Positions 48,251-61,959 of a DNA stretch of 64,000 nucleotides are shown piece after piece. The position numbers were made by a program, and so were the translations under genes. Source of the DNA: Echiichthys vipera (taxonomy: Eukaryota > Chordata > Actinopteri > Perciformes > Trachinidae); NCBI GenBank assembly GCA_963691815.1, contig OY829650.1, positions 26,859,195-26,923,194 on the forward strand, given 5' to 3'. The notes under the pieces were generated by a model. It worked only from the letters and a program-made list of their open reading frames with translations. It was not told the DNA's origin and ran no database searches. Each line of letters begins with the position of its first letter. The first letter of the stretch is position 1.

Positions 48251-48365
48251 GTTGGGTGTCATCAGCATAGCTGGGATAGGACAAGCCGTGTGAGTGAATA
48301 ACAGAACCAAGGGAGTTGGTGTTCAGAGAGAAGAGGAGAGGCCCTAGTCTGACATTGCAGCAGGA
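48251..48365 (-). mobile_element. L2-like LINE, RT catalytic segment
   Basis: The minus strand gives LLFSLNTNSLGSVIHSHGLS then YPSYADDTQL, the YADD catalytic box of a non-LTR reverse transcriptase. The frame is directly continued on the other side of the MITE at 47664. The element is 5'-truncated near 48365. Confidence 0.75.
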
Positions 48366-51289
48366 CCAGAGATTACATCATTTTTCACTCCATTCATTCT
48401 TTTTCCTTGTTAAAACCTAGTTCCTGCATTACTGACAATGCAAGTCGACCCATGACAGTTCAGTCATGGAGATTCAGGCTACAACCACAGCCCTATGTTT
48501 TCAATCTAAAATGGTTGATTTCTGAGGAAGAACAGAAATGCAAAAAGTAAGACCAGAGATTTGTTAGCTTGGACCAATCAGGTGGAACTGTTACTGAAAG
48601 TAACACATGAGTATACTGCAGTAACATTGTTTAAAACATACATTGGAAGTTGTTACAAAGGAAATACGGAAAGTGGTACCAGGAGCATTATCCATGTCCA
48701 GAGGGGAAGCCATAGCGAAGGGAAAGGAGAATGAAATCACAAAAGTTAAGTCAGCTAACCTAACTTATAAGACTTACTGATGTGAATGTCTGTATCATTG
48801 TTTCTGAAGGTCTCCTTTTCCTGCCCACCCAGACTAAAATGCAACCCCACAGTTTTCAAACCAAAACAGGCTCAGCAGCATTTCAAAACATCTCTGTTTA
48901 AGAGGTCCAGAAGTGCCAGTATAGTGTGGATACAGAGAGTAAAGGTAGCAAAAGACTCAGCCTCAGGTTTGTTATGCTAGTATCTGTTAATGTAGGCTGG
49001 ACATGCTAGTGCTTAAAGTAGAGATGGGGAGCAGGCCACAGAGGTCTTTTGAGCTCACTTCTTTCTAACTCCACATCCCCAGGATTTTTTTTTTTTTCAA
49101 GCTTGTAGTATTCTGCCCCAACCAGCCCCAACCCACACTGCCATAAGTGTGTCACTTGACGGCTTTTAACAACTCTTTTTTTCACATATACCACAATGTT
49201 CTGAGACCTGTAAAAACACTTTGATGTGTAAAAATGTTGCACTTCCCCTTTAAAGATTTTCTTATTTTTCCAAAGACTAGTGTGCTTGTTGTTGAGTTTG
49301 CCTACCAATCATGTTTCTCACAGGTAAAATTGACAGCCAGGAGAAATGAGTGATTAGAGGTTGCATACCTGTTAGGCAGAACAGCATGAGTGAGATTATT
49401 TTAGAGCTGTTTGCACTATAATCATGTTGTGTGCTTCCTTACTGTACACCCACTCTGAATAAGACTGTTATTGCAACCCTCAGGAGAAATATTTATGGAA
49501 AATGAATTTCCTTAAACAACAAAATTGGATGGTTAATTTCTGACATTTTGGTGGATCAGTGAGTCATTCTTTTTTTTGAAGCTTTGGGCATACTTTACAA
49601 GCCTTTAAAGATTAGTTATCGTTGTGATTGCTTGTTTTGTTCTTTTGTGGTTGTTTTGATTCTGCTCAGAAGATACTTTGTATTTGTATTTGATATTTTC
49701 AAGTAGCTATGTATAGTATGCTATAACTGACATGTTCCTATTGATTATCATTATTTTAAATCATAGTAAATACAACGGCGAGTTCCATTGTTCATCCAAC
49801 ATAGACCAATGAGTTAGTTATTATGCTGCCTGAATAATGATGTTGCTTTTAACGCCAAATATACTGTAGCCCAGCGCGGCATTTTAACCAGGATGTGTCA
49901 CAAGATTTCTGCATGTTAACCAAGTTTAATTAAAATAAATCCTATCGCAAAATGTCTTTGACTCTTTCTCCAAATGAGGAAAAAAGGGGCAGAGAGTTTG
50001 GAGTTGCTTTCTCTGAGCTTGGGAGAGCAGATGTCTGAAGGAAGAAGTACACACAGAGTTGTAAGGAACACTGAGTCTAATGAGCAGGTATTCACTACTC
50101 TGAGCTCAGTTCATCAGCTCAGAGTTTGAAGTTCTCTTTACATTTTGTCAGTCAGGTGAAAACCTTGTATCATTCAAAGGCTTTAAAATAAGTTGAATGG
50201 TGACAGGGTCCTCCATGAGTTGACATTCTTTTCAATCCCTTTTCAAACTGTCACATTATCACAAGACGTTTTATGTTGACAACTGCAATATGTACATTCG
50301 GGGAAATACAGGGTTTTGACATGACAACAGCAAAGAAATAAAGAAAGCTGTCTAGAAAGTCAGATGACATTTTTGAAATGTAAATGAACTGTAGCTCAGT
50401 AATTCTTAAAGCTGTTCTTTGGTCTTACAACATTGCAGGTTTTCATTCTTTTCATCTATTCACAGACTGATTTTCTCATTCAGACGATATAAACACATAC
50501 ATATTTTCGTAAATATACCATTTACATTTAAAAAATGGCTTTTAAATTTCTAGACAGCTTTCTTCAAGTCTGTGGAGATAAACAGTGCAAAATTCTTTGT
50601 AGGGATGAGATCAGTTGGATGGATGGGTCAAACAAAACAGGACTTTCCCCCACAAGACTCCTGTTCATGTCCTGTTTGAAACCAAAAGTCAATATTGAGT
50701 GCTATAACATACACAATTAATTCCAGGTATGTCAGTTACATAACAAACATACTTATTTTAACACAAACCATAATCTTTTCCTCAACCTGTCCAACTACTT
50801 TTATTGCCTAATCCTAACCATACCCTGCATGTTCCAAAACTCTGCCAAAGTGCTACCCAGAGTGTAAATGCATGACGCCAAGAGGTCTTTAGAGTTGGGG
50901 GTGAGAATGTGTTTTTTTGTAGCTTCTGACTCCTTCATGCTTTATAAATGTAGACTTTTATCCTAAATGACAGCCATTAAACTTCCTCTTTTCTGTCCTT
51001 CGTGCTAGGACACAATTTTGGATTCATAATGACTTTGAAACAACTCCTGTGATGAATAATACATGGGCCACAATGATTTTTCCTTGAGATGAGTGTATGC
51101 TAATATTTGTGTTGGCCCCTCCAGAGTTAGGCTAAGAGTACAGAGTCCAGAAGTAATAAAGACTTGTCACACTCTTATTATATAATACTGTATATTTACT
51201 GTGATTAAAAGTAATTAAGTCATTAATAAAAAAACACATATAGTTCTATTAGCCTTTTAAACCAGATTGACCCAAAATGTCGTATTTAA

Positions 51290-51410
51290 TTGCTGATAAG
51301 ATAAGCCTTTATTGACCCCCAGAGGGGAAAGTCGGGTGTTGCAGCAGCACAAAGACAGAAATAAGTACAGATAAATAGGTAAGTAAGTAAATAACAAGAG
51401 GTAGGTCTAT
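51290..51410 (-). mobile_element. LINE/SINE 3' tail fragment
   Basis: The plus strand reads AAGCCTTTATTGACCCCCAG AGGGGAAAGTC, the complement of the 'GACTTTCCCCT...AATAAAGG' tail common to L2-type LINEs and their SINEs, followed by a degenerate (AAGT)n. Confidence 0.5.
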
Positions 51411-51524
51411 ATGTCTCATTCACTGTTCTTACATATACCTGTATTGTAGTGAATAAGTTTTTGTAAGATACCATATGAAGAAGTTGAATATGTTGCAAAT
51501 GTACTGTTTATCCTGACACTATTT

Positions 51525-52619
51525 GTTGAAGCTTTGTAGGTGGAAATTCTTTCACATCCTTGCTTGATGTACGACTCAGATGCTCAACAGTCCGGGGTCT
51601 CCGTTGTTGTATTTTGCACTTCATAATGCACCACACATTTTCAATGAGAGACAGGTCTGGACCTCAGGCAGGCCCGCCTGAGTCTAGAACCCTCACTCTT
51701 TTACTGTGAAGCCACGCTGTTGTAACACGTGCAGATGTGTTTTTCTGGAATAAACAGGGACGTCCCTGAAAAAGTTGTCGCTTGGACGGCAGCATATGTT
51801 GCTCCAAACTGTACCTTTCAGCATTAATGGTGTCTTCACAGATGTGAAAGTTACCCATAATGCCATGAGCACTAACACCCCCACACCATCACAAATGCTG
51901 GCTTTTGAACTGTGCGCTGAGAACAATCTGGATGGTCCTTGATTTCCAAAAACAATTGTAATGTGGACTCGTCAGAGTTTTCACTTGGACTTGTAGATGT
52001 AGCGTCGAACTGTGTTACAATGGTTTTCTGAAGTGTTCCTAAGCCCACGCGTTAATAACCTTTACAGAATGGTGTGGGTTTTTAATGCAGTGCCACCTGA
52101 GGGATCTAAGGTCACAGGCATTCATTGTTGGTTTTCAGCCTTGCTGCTGACGTGCAGAGATTTCTCCAGATTCTCTGAATCTTTTGATGATGTTAACGAC
52201 TGTAGATGATGGAATCCCTAAATTTCTTGCAAACAGTTGTTCACAAAGTGGTGAATCTCACCCCATCCTTGCTTTTGAACAACTGAGCCTTTCAGGGATG
52301 CTCCTTTTATACCCAATCATGACACTCACCTGTTTCCAATTAACCTGTTCACCTTTGGAATGTTCCAAACTGTTTTTTAGTTTTTTTTAGTATTCCTCAT
52401 TCCTTTCCCAGTCTTTTGTTGAATGTATTGCAGGCATCAAATTCAAAATGAGTAAATATTTGCAAAGAAAGAAAAAAGGTTATCAGTTTGAACATTAAAT
52501 ATCTTGTATTTGTTGTGTGTTAAATTGAAAAGAAGTTATAAAGGATTTGCAAAGCATTGTATTCTGTTTTTATTTACTTCTTTCACAACGCCCAAACTTC
52601 ATGTGAATTGGGGTTGTAA
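51525..52619 (-). mobile_element. Tc1/mariner fossil, ISRm11-like, copy 2
   Basis: Same family and orientation as 18655-19855. Minus-strand remnants include MGNFHICEDTINAERYSLEQ, HMLPSKRQLFQGRPCLFQ. The right end AACTTCATGTGAATTGGGGT is the same terminus as copy 1. Compared with copy 1 it extends further to the left but has lost about 100 bp around 51977 (after GACTCGTCAG). The frame is broken. Confidence 0.75.
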
Positions 52620-53779
52620 TACTCCCTGCACTTCCTTGGACATCATTTCCATCTCCTAGTATCACAACAGGGTTACACTGAAATAACTCCTTTTTCTCTT
52701 TAAATTAGTAAAAGATGTGACAGTATTTGGATATGCCTATTTGAAATCCAATTATATTTGTGATTAAATGTCCACAATTATCATCTTTTTTCATACTCCA
52801 GCAATGTAGTCATCATTGAAGTTTCTCAAAATTAAAATGCTAAATGCTCAAATGAAAACTAGTCCTGCTCCAGGCAAGGTAATGTAATGTAATCAGAGCC
52901 AGTACTCCTCTGACAAGTAGCTGCTGGGTGACTGATGGATTCAAGGCCACCACGGCCACACTATAAGGGCATCTTACATGCATGCTGGAAAGGCAGAAAA
53001 GGAAGGAGGAGAATCATATTCCCTTTGCCAGGCATGGCCTTGAATAGCAATGAAGGTGGCACAGAGACATGACATTGCAGACCGTTAATCAACACCCACA
53101 CACCCATGTCTTCCCTTCTCTACCATATACCTAATCACTCTCATTCAAACAGCCAGTGTGTTCATCCTCAGATTCCAGCTCAGAGGTTGGATGGTGAAAT
53201 ATGGAGGGTTATCAAAGTGAAAATGATTCCATTTGTCTCTATCTCACCAAGCCTATAACAGTGCTATTATGCCAGAAAAGGGCATCATTTTGATCCCTGG
53301 CCAGAGTCTTCAGTCAGATTAGGGTCTTCACTCACCATGAGAGAAAACTGTTCTCATGATGACCTGAAGATGAGTTTTACAGTGCTAACAGTACATTTTT
53401 AAGTAGTTTAGCTAGTCCAGTTTAGTTTTTCTCAGTTTTCTAAAGTAGATTTATAGTTTCCTTTCAAAATTAAAAGAAAAAAAATCAGTTTCAGCTGCAA
53501 TTTTATTTTCATCATGATTATCATTTCTGACAGCAGGTTCCAGTCCTATGCTTCATTATTTTGTGCTGCAGAGGCAGTTTTATTTTTTGCAAGGATTAGA
53601 GGGTTATCGCTTTAAAAAAAGGAGTGGACTGATTCATCCCCATTTTCATCAAAACTATGTACATCAATTTAATGCTTGGTCATATACAAGGCTCACAACA
53701 AACCTGTGATAGTTTGCTCAGGACTGGACATGTATAAATACCAGAACGCTGGTCAGTAACAAATCTAGTTGTTTTTGCT

Positions 53780-54040
53780 GGCCCAAAGTTTGTCCGGCCG
53801 GTGAGCTGGTGGGCAGGGCTTGGTTTTGTTTGAACTTGGTCACAGTTTACAGCTAAATTGTACACTAAAATATGTTTCTGAAAACACTTTATGCAAGATA
53901 TACGCAATACGTAACAAAGTTTGATGGGAGTTCAGAGCAGTCATTGAGGCTGTTTTTCTTTGGCCGTGTTGGAATCTAGCAGATACCATGAGGAGCACAC
54001 AGAGAGGACTCTGGGTGCAGACAGGAACTGAAAATATAGG
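53780..54040. repeat. Dispersed repeat, copy 2 (related to 13331-13660)
   Basis: Similar downstream half to copy 1 ('ATATGTTTCTGAAAACACTT', 'AGGAGCACACAGAGAGGACTC'). Its left 56 bp (53788-53843) match copy 1 only after reverse complementing. Confidence 0.6.
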
Positions 54041-54834
54041 TAGTTACATAGATCGTCTGACCTGTGCTGTCAGGCTATAGTGATGGTTTCAGTAAAAATA
54101 CTGACCTCAGCTTTAAAGCAATCCAAAAGTATTCAGAATAGATTAATTTTTCTTTAATCCAATGGATTATGTTTCTACTAACATAAAGTACCAAGTCATT
54201 TGTACAGATTAACTGACCAGATATCAAAGTTATATGATCCAATGATGACAGGTTACTGCAGGAGGAATGTCACCTGTGGTTGCAAAAGGACAAATGAATA
54301 ATATATACAAGAATATATACATTGCACAGTAAGATTAGGATTAAAACCTTAACAATTTGAGCTATTATCCAGAATGCAGTGTGACTGAAAATGCACTGAG
54401 TGTGTGATGAGAGTGCTGAGCAGGACAGACTGTACCAATCAGCCTTGTGGGTTGAGTCAGGCTGATCGCTCTCCTTCTCCCAACGCTGAGAAAACATGGA
54501 CGGTGCTGTTTGAAGTTCTGCCGCTTGTGGAGAAGCAGCAGCATCAGCAGCAGCACACACCTCAGGCCTCCTGACAAGTGAAAGCTATCTGTTTTTTTCC
54601 CGTTGCCTGCTCTCTGTATAATATGAAGCCTCTCTGCATGCTTTAGAAGAGCCTTTTCTCACATACACTCACGCACAGTATGTGACATTTTTGTCCCTAC
54701 CCCTCCTCCTTATGTTCCATGTAGCTTTAATTACATGTGAGTCAGCTTGGCTACCTCAGTGATTCACTACATTACAGCTCTTTCACACGCAGGCCACAGC
54801 TCTGAGAAGTGTCAGTAACACATTACTCGTTTAA

Positions 54835-54835
54835 A

Positions 54836-54934
<99 letters not shown>

Positions 54935-54936
54935 CT
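54835..54936. repeat. (CA)n microsatellite
   Basis: About 100 bp of CA units with rare TA and AA interruptions. Confidence 0.95.
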
Positions 54937-55479
54937 GTAGGATTATTTGTGCTCTTCAGTGCCCAGAATTTAAATGGTGCATCTGTCAATCAGAATAAAT
55001 GCCTCATACATTATACTGACATAGTGAGATTATTACCTATTGGGGGGTGCTTCTTTTTTATATCTACTAAGTAATCACAGTGTTGAATCCTAGATGGATG
55101 GAGAAGCTAATTTGTTAACTAAATGTAATACTAAAAGACATAGGCATGTTTGTCGTGCATCATTTCATAGTGCGGTGTCCATTGTCTTAACCAAGCTGTA
55201 CTTCAAAGTCTTATCGGGCTGCAGACAGCATTCTAAAACAGAGCACCTAATGTGTAGTTTCTGTGAAGATTATTTTAATTTCAGATATGCGAGTCAGCAG
55301 GTGGAATGCACTTCTCTTTGCTTTCCTCTGCATGCCATGGTGGAAGTTGTGGTTTAGGCCTTTGGTTAGAAAGGGAAAATGAGAAGTCGTCATCCAAGTT
55401 TTGAAAGTTTAAGAGAAAAGAAGTACAAAGGTGAAGGATCTTACTTTTAGAGATTGGTGTTTGATGCCTCCATCCTGTT

Positions 55480-56060
55480 CTGCAGCCAATCCGATCTGAC
55501 GAGCCTGGGTGCGACTAGGCTTTAATTAGGTTTGGGTAAAAAGTTTTGACGACCTAAAATGAGAAATATGGCATGTCATTGGTTCCAGGCTGGGTCCTGT
55601 TGACAAAGCTGCTGCTTCCCTTTGGGCTTAATTAAACCGTGTTCTGAATACTCTAAAGGTTTGAATCAAGCTGCAATCCAATGCTAAACCTCCAAGTAAA
55701 ATTGTGCTTAGAATTCATTTGGTCTTCCACATTTCCCTCCACCTCTTCAGCCCTCTGTGTCTTTGATGTCCTCGACTCATCTTTCTATTTACCACCTCAA
55801 TCGTCTTCTCTCCCACCAGCCCTCGTTCTTCTTCAGTAGAGGCAATGAATTACATGAAGCAGGGTGTATAGATCCGCTGAATCCCACTAATGAGGGCCGT
55901 GAACCTCAAGCAGAGCCTTCCACCCGCTCCACTCCAGGGGTTAATGGGAGTAATTTCTCCTTGATTAAGCATACGAACAGTAATTGGCAATTGATAGCTT
56001 GCTCAGTGGCTTTAGGCAGTTTCCCCATCATTACTTGCTTTCCTCCAAGTTAAGCCATCT
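55480..56060. promoter_or_regulatory. Candidate conserved non-coding stretch
   Basis: Repeat-free and compositionally even, with TTTAATTAGG, CTTAATTAAAC, ACTAATGAGG, GGTTAATGGGAGTAAT and TTGATTAAGC motifs. There is no coding frame with family resemblance. It is a possible enhancer of a neuronally expressed gene; texture-based inference only. Confidence 0.25.
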
Positions 56061-56617
56061 AAAGACTTCTATCCTTTTAATTTAATGCTGTAACTGACTT
56101 TGTCACTGTGCTTGCAGCAAATGAAAAGTGAATCTGAGCGAGCATTTTAAAGTAAAGAGTATTGCCGTATGTTCTTTCACTCAAATGAGATTTCCCTCAA
56201 GGGTTCACACATTTAACTATGTAAAATTCTGTGCCATGATTAATATTTTGTTTGGCATTATTTTCCCACAAAAACAGTAAAAAAAACAACACAGAAAAGG
56301 GGCGGGAAGCACACATAACCGTCTCTCTCATTGAGAAATTCTGGATCTGGCCTCAATGCCCACCCCCGCTGCCATAGTTACGCTATGGAATGCTCCAGCC
56401 ACAATTTGACGGGATTGCCTCCTTAGGGATGTGATGTATGAAACCCTTGCTGTCTGAATGTGTCATTGATTACGCTGCAGTTTCAAAGCAGAAATGCAGA
56501 CCGCTCACTTCGCCTATGATATGTCTTGTAGAACATTGAAAAAACACCATAGACATTTTAACAAAGTTAAAAACTTGATTTTCATTGGATATAGTTAAGG
56601 CCAAATTTGTGTGTGAC

Positions 56618-56895
56618 CATAAACTGTAAAAAAAATTAATGGTTGTAGCCACTTTGATGTCACCCATTGGTTTGCAGACTACCGTTTTGAAGCCAGGAGA
56701 TTGGCATTTGGCTTTTACCATCTCCGTTTTTGGAGCCACAAGTGACCATATTTGGAAAAGAAGTCGGAGCTAGGAGGGACCATAACGCAACTGTCGATTC
56801 AATGGTACTTTTTTCAACTGGCCAGTATTGTTAAGCCTCCATCTTGATTGACAGCTCACCATGAAGTCCCACCCTAACGCATACCCTGATTTGTC
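56618..56895. repeat. Common fish interspersed repeat fragment
   Basis: Contains 'TTTGATGTCACCCATTGGTT', 'CCGTTTTGAAGCCAGGAG', 'GGAGCCACAAGTGACCATAT' and 'GAGCTAGGAGGGACC', a word order I recognise from a widespread teleost non-autonomous DNA repeat. Termini are not clear. Confidence 0.55.
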
Positions 56896-57786
56896 ATGTA
56901 TTTTACTCGAAATGGAATATTAATTTAGAAAATGAACATCATGCTGTATTGAAGAAGACTTGAAACTTGCGATTGAGATCATAAACTCATGAGGAAAATG
57001 TTTCTCAGTTGAGAAGTAGAGACTTACTTCACTTTTAATACACAGAAGCTACGTCTGTTATTTTTTTCAGTGTGATTGACTGCATGATCACAGGGTGACT
57101 ACATCAAAGCGTTGACTGAAGCACAGAAGAGAGAGAGAGACCTCAACAGAGAGGTCTGGCTGTTTTCCTCAGGGCCTGAATGTGTAATCGTTTTGTCTAT
57201 AATAATCAAAGTACAAGTCAATTTTCATCAATGCCTCATGTGGCCAATGTTTCTGTCACTTCCAACTCTCCGGTGACTGGTTCGAGATATGCGCCTGAAT
57301 TTAATTTTTTTTTGTGACTCTTGTGGTGCTAGTTATGTTTTCGCTTTTCTCAATTTATCTTCTGCCCTTTGATCGCTGGGTGACGCAGTGGTAATGGAGA
57401 CATAAATTTCTCCTGAAGGCCCAGGGCCTTTCAGGGGGGATGGATAAGCAGAGATCGATAAAGATGCTGAGCATTCATTTTAACAAGGAAAGTGTCCATG
57501 GACCCGGGCATTAAGCACGGATAGGGGAGGACATGATGACTATACTACGCTTAGCCTCATTACCTGGCATTTCTTTTGAAAAGTCTGTAGAAATAGTCAC
57601 ACTGCACATTTGTAGTGTGTGATTTGCAGACATTTAATTGTCAGTTGTTGTTAGTTCCAGGTTAGATACATGTTCAGGTTAATGCAGGTGTTGTGAAATG
57701 TGCTGGAATTTGGAAAGTGTTTTGTTGACACTGATGCAGATAGACCGTAACAACCTAAAGAGCTCCATTGTGGTAGCATGGTGTAA

Positions 57787-58413
57787 AGCCCAGGTCAGAC
57801 CAAAGGTTTGCGATGAGATGAAACTATTTTAGAATGTTGCAATGTGAACTGACCCGTCTCGTCTGACCTCAAACCAGTTGTCGTTGTGAATCAGCTTTGT
57901 GAATCAGCTTGACAAATTGCCAGCAGAAAATGAGACACGTCATCTTTCAACAGCCAATTAAGTCAAAGTCTTAAAAGTCCGCTGGAGAAGTCAATTACAA
58001 ACTGTCAGCTGGTTGAAATGGCAGAGAGGGAGAAAGAGACGGAGAGAAGGAGGATCTAGTGAGAAATACCAGGAATAAGGAGAATGAGTGCCGTAATCCA
58101 GAACAAAACAGTGAATCAGGGAAATAAAACGGTACTTTCACGGTTTCACCACTATAAGAAATGTGGATGTAGCGAGTATCTCACTATCTCTGTCCTCATT
58201 TATATTTTATGATGCAACAAATTATATCCAGCAAAAAAAACCCTGTCAAGTCAGAGGTTAGAACAGAAGTACAGAGGCGTTGCTATGGAGATGATATACT
58301 GTCTCCTCTCACTGGTGTGAACTGGCAGGTTTCAGAACGTTGCAGACCTGCAGGTTGCAAGTAGTTGCAAGTTTCAACTTGTCTCGTAGCGTATCTTTGG
58401 TATAAACTGGGCA
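57787..58413. mobile_element. MITE with imperfect TIRs and TAA flanks
   Basis: A 627-bp block with left end AGCCCAGGTCAGACCAAAGG and right end whose complement reads TGCCCAGTTTATACCAAAGA, continuing into a matching CTCGTAGC/GCGATGAGA region. It is flanked by TAA at 57784-57786 and 58414-58416. No coding remnant is visible. The target size suggests PIF/Harbinger. A truncated relative is at 8929-9172. Confidence 0.65.
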
Positions 58414-59191
58414 TAAGAGCTACAGCACATCCCGATGAAGAGGAACGGATTTGTACACCGTGTTGACAACAGACTACACAGTGTACAAATACATAGACTT
58501 TAAATGTAGGAAGTGTAGACTAATCAAAAAGCTAGGTCAAGACAATAAGAGTCAGGGAACATGTATATTCTTGAGACAGAAGTGTCGTCATGGGAAAACT
58601 GTAGAGCAGATTAAGGTTCTGTGAATATTGCAGGAGACTGCTTTGTAAATAATAAATGTTCCGGCAATAAATATTGCCAGCCGTAAGCAGCTGAAAGGTT
58701 TCTAAGAGGGATGTTGTGAGAGGTGATAGCTCAGAGATTGTTAGATGGAATCAAGGAATGGCGAGTCATGACTTTACAACTCAAAGCAGCTGATGGGGTC
58801 AGTGCTTACTGGCTTATAGCTGTCAAAGGCTCAGCTTGTTAACTTTCACTGTAAGTTGTGATCGGTACAGTAGAACCTCCCATTTAACTTTATGTAGACA
58901 TTCAGTGGACGGCTTTAACTGTTGTATCCTCAGTGGATGGTGATGCAAGCAGGTCTGCACAGAATCTAAAGAAAATGTTTAAATTGTTAAATTGACAGCT
59001 GCTACTTCCTGGAGTGCAAGAGGATGCAATTTTGTTCAGAGGGAAGAGAACTGTCTTCCTTTCCTGGATGACAAATCCACTTGCTCTGATAAGATGTTTC
59101 TTTTCTCCAAATTGATTTTTTCCTATACCACATATATAGTGTCCATCTTCTTACAATGTAGTGCAATCCATAGACGGGGTGTCACATCTAA

Positions 59192-59625
59192 GGGCCTGTC
59201 CACACGATGGCGCGTTTTCCTGTAACGGCACAACATTAGTATCGTTTTGGCCGACCATCCACACACAGCCGGCGTTATCAGAGCCTGAAAACTGCCTTTT
59301 TTGTAACCAGGTCCCAGAGTGAGAATATTTGAGAACGCCCCCTGCGGCGTTGTCGCCTGGACGGTGAAAACGTCTTGGCGAGAAAACTCTCCCGAGTTTG
59401 TGTTCTACACAGCGTCTCCCCATCTCTTCTTCTACTTTGTTGGTTTATTTCTGTGGCAGTAACAGCGCCACATCCAGGCCTGGCATGTGTATTACAACGT
59501 TTTTAGCCGGTTTCACTGGTTTCGTGTGGATGCAGATATTTCTTGAGCCGAGCCTGCATGGACAGAAAACTTTTTAAGAACGATGTAGAGAAAAAAAGGT
59601 TGTTTTAGATCGTGTGGACATACCC
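59192..59625. mobile_element. MITE with GGGCCTGTCCACACG ends
   Basis: A 434-bp, CpG-rich block with termini GGGCCTGTCCACACGAT and, on the complement of the right end, GGGTATGTCCACACGAT (2 mismatches in 17). It is flanked by TAA (59189-59191, 59626-59628). This fits a PIF/Harbinger-type MITE of a different family from 46248. No protein remnant was seen. Confidence 0.75.
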
Positions 59626-61959
59626 TAAATCTCATCTTAATGTTGTCAGCACTATCGCCTTTGAGACTTACTGATTTGACTGATACTGACTCACAGGATT
59701 TGACACTTTTCGAACGGCTCCAGAGGTCTTATCAGGTGTCTTTGATCATTTAAATTTGTAGATGGGTTTTTTTTTATTTACAAACCTTTGTTGAGAAAAT
59801 ATAAGATTTCTGTTACTCTTTCTGTAACACCCTTATTGTTCTGTTTCCCTTGGCTGTCAAGCTTGTATGCAATCCTCTTGTCTACTTCAGAGCTGTGGTC
59901 TCTTTCCATTCAAACACATTGACAACATAAAAAGATTATATTATAAGTTTGTGTTACTGTGAGGATGCCTCGCAAAAAAATAAATTAACAGTGATAGAAA
60001 CTGGAGTGCACTCAGATCCCTGCCAAACACCACGTCACACTTTTCCAAAATCAACTTCAGACTCTGTTAAATCTGCCACTTTAATGTCAAAGAGTATTAC
60101 TTGGCTGTAGCTGTGCATCTGTGGCTTAAGACATTATACTGCATACAAATCTACTGACCTTCGAGCACAAACTTGTCCTCAGCTGCAGCGTGTTTCAAAG
60201 GCATTCATATTTCCGCCTTTTAAAAACTAAATACAATACTTGCCAGCCCATGCCAGCCCATGCCGTTAAAAATGAAGATTAGCAAATTCATATAATTGGA
60301 TAATTCTACAGTGTGTGAAGAGAATATCTGTAGCTGTGTAATTTGGCCATAATACAAAAGGCTGAACTCAGCAGATGGATGGGTGCTGGCTCATGGCAAC
60401 TTCTCACCGCCTGCGTGTGTGAGGAGCTGAACACGGCTCATTTACGAGTGCACAGAAGCACACAGCTTTCTCTTTAGGGTGACTCTCCTTCCTCATCTTC
60501 AACCCCTGAGTCTCTTTGCAGTGTGAGTAACAGACACAAAATCTATTGAGTAAAATCTAAAAAGTTTATGGTTTAATCCAAGGACAGTGTTACTGCCAGG
60601 GTGAGAAAATCAACCTCATTGCATCTCTTTAGATCGAGCTTTATTATTATTTTGGAAATTATAGTTTTATTGAATTTTCTTGGGGTGAAGAGGTTATTTA
60701 AGTTGATAGTGTGTTTAGGATTCAGAGGCACAGACAGAGCCTAACAAAGAGATAAAGATAAAAGAATAGTATAAGAACACAATATTAAACACAGATGAAA
60801 CAGTCCATCTGTCAATGAAAGCTTGTATTCTGGTATTATTAGTACCATGGCGACAGTCTGTTAATAGGGTGTAGGTTAAGCCAATGCAATATTATTTTTG
60901 ATTTTTGTAAGATTCAACTCATATTGTAACCAAAACTGGGTATTTATCAGTTTTGTCATTAAAAATCCAGTAACAATCATTTTGTCAATTCACTCAGATG
61001 TTTTAAGCCTGAAGTGGACCAACCATCCTTATCGCCAACTGTTACAAACTGCTGGTGTTGTTGTTGAAAATGATACAGTTGTGTTATTTGTGCTATGGCC
61101 CGACTGATATGGGTTGATTCTTGAAGCCGATACTGTTGTCAGAGGTGAAAAAATCACAAATTAAGATAGGTACTAAGTAGGCTGCTTTCCTGAACAAATT
61201 ACTTAATTGAAGAATATTTACCATTATTGTACATACAATGTATTACATTCTGTGATGTCCCATCACCCAGATCCATGGGTGAGTGTTAGATGCCAAATAA
61301 AACTGGTATACATCAAAAAATGGTCTCACTACAATGAAATGGCTACTACCATCATCTTATATGAATATTGCAGTATCCCTGCTTGTTTTGACACCTCTCT
61401 GTGTCGTTGTGAGGTCCCCTTTGAAAATGGCCATGCCAGTTTTTCCCTCAACAAAATTTAATCTGACTTTGGAGGTTATTTAGCCCTCTTCTCAACAAGC
61501 TAGCATGTCATGGTTTGTACCAATGGATTCTTTTGTTGATTTGATACCATGATATGTTCACCCAAGGGAGGGCGAATGCTTCCATTGGGGCTCTCTGAAG
61601 ATATACTTGATAATAATAAAAAAATAAAAATGACTTATCACATTTAGTTTCATCAACATCAGACCAGGGGTGTCGCAGATAGCATAGATTAGAGTTGAAG
61701 CCTTCTGTATCTTGTTGATGTTGTGGAAACTCTTTTTTAATACACATTAATGATTAAATCAGTTCAGAGAAGAGATATATTAGCAACAATGTGAATCTCT
61801 CTCATCATTTCTGTCTCTCTGTCTGGGATTTTTTTCTTTTTACCATTGCAGTATGTGACATTTACAACTTTTTCAGTCTCCACTAAAAGCCCCTGTGATC
61901 ACACTTCAGAATGAACTTTTGTGAAGACTGTGTGACAAAGAAGACTACTGAAGGTTTCC

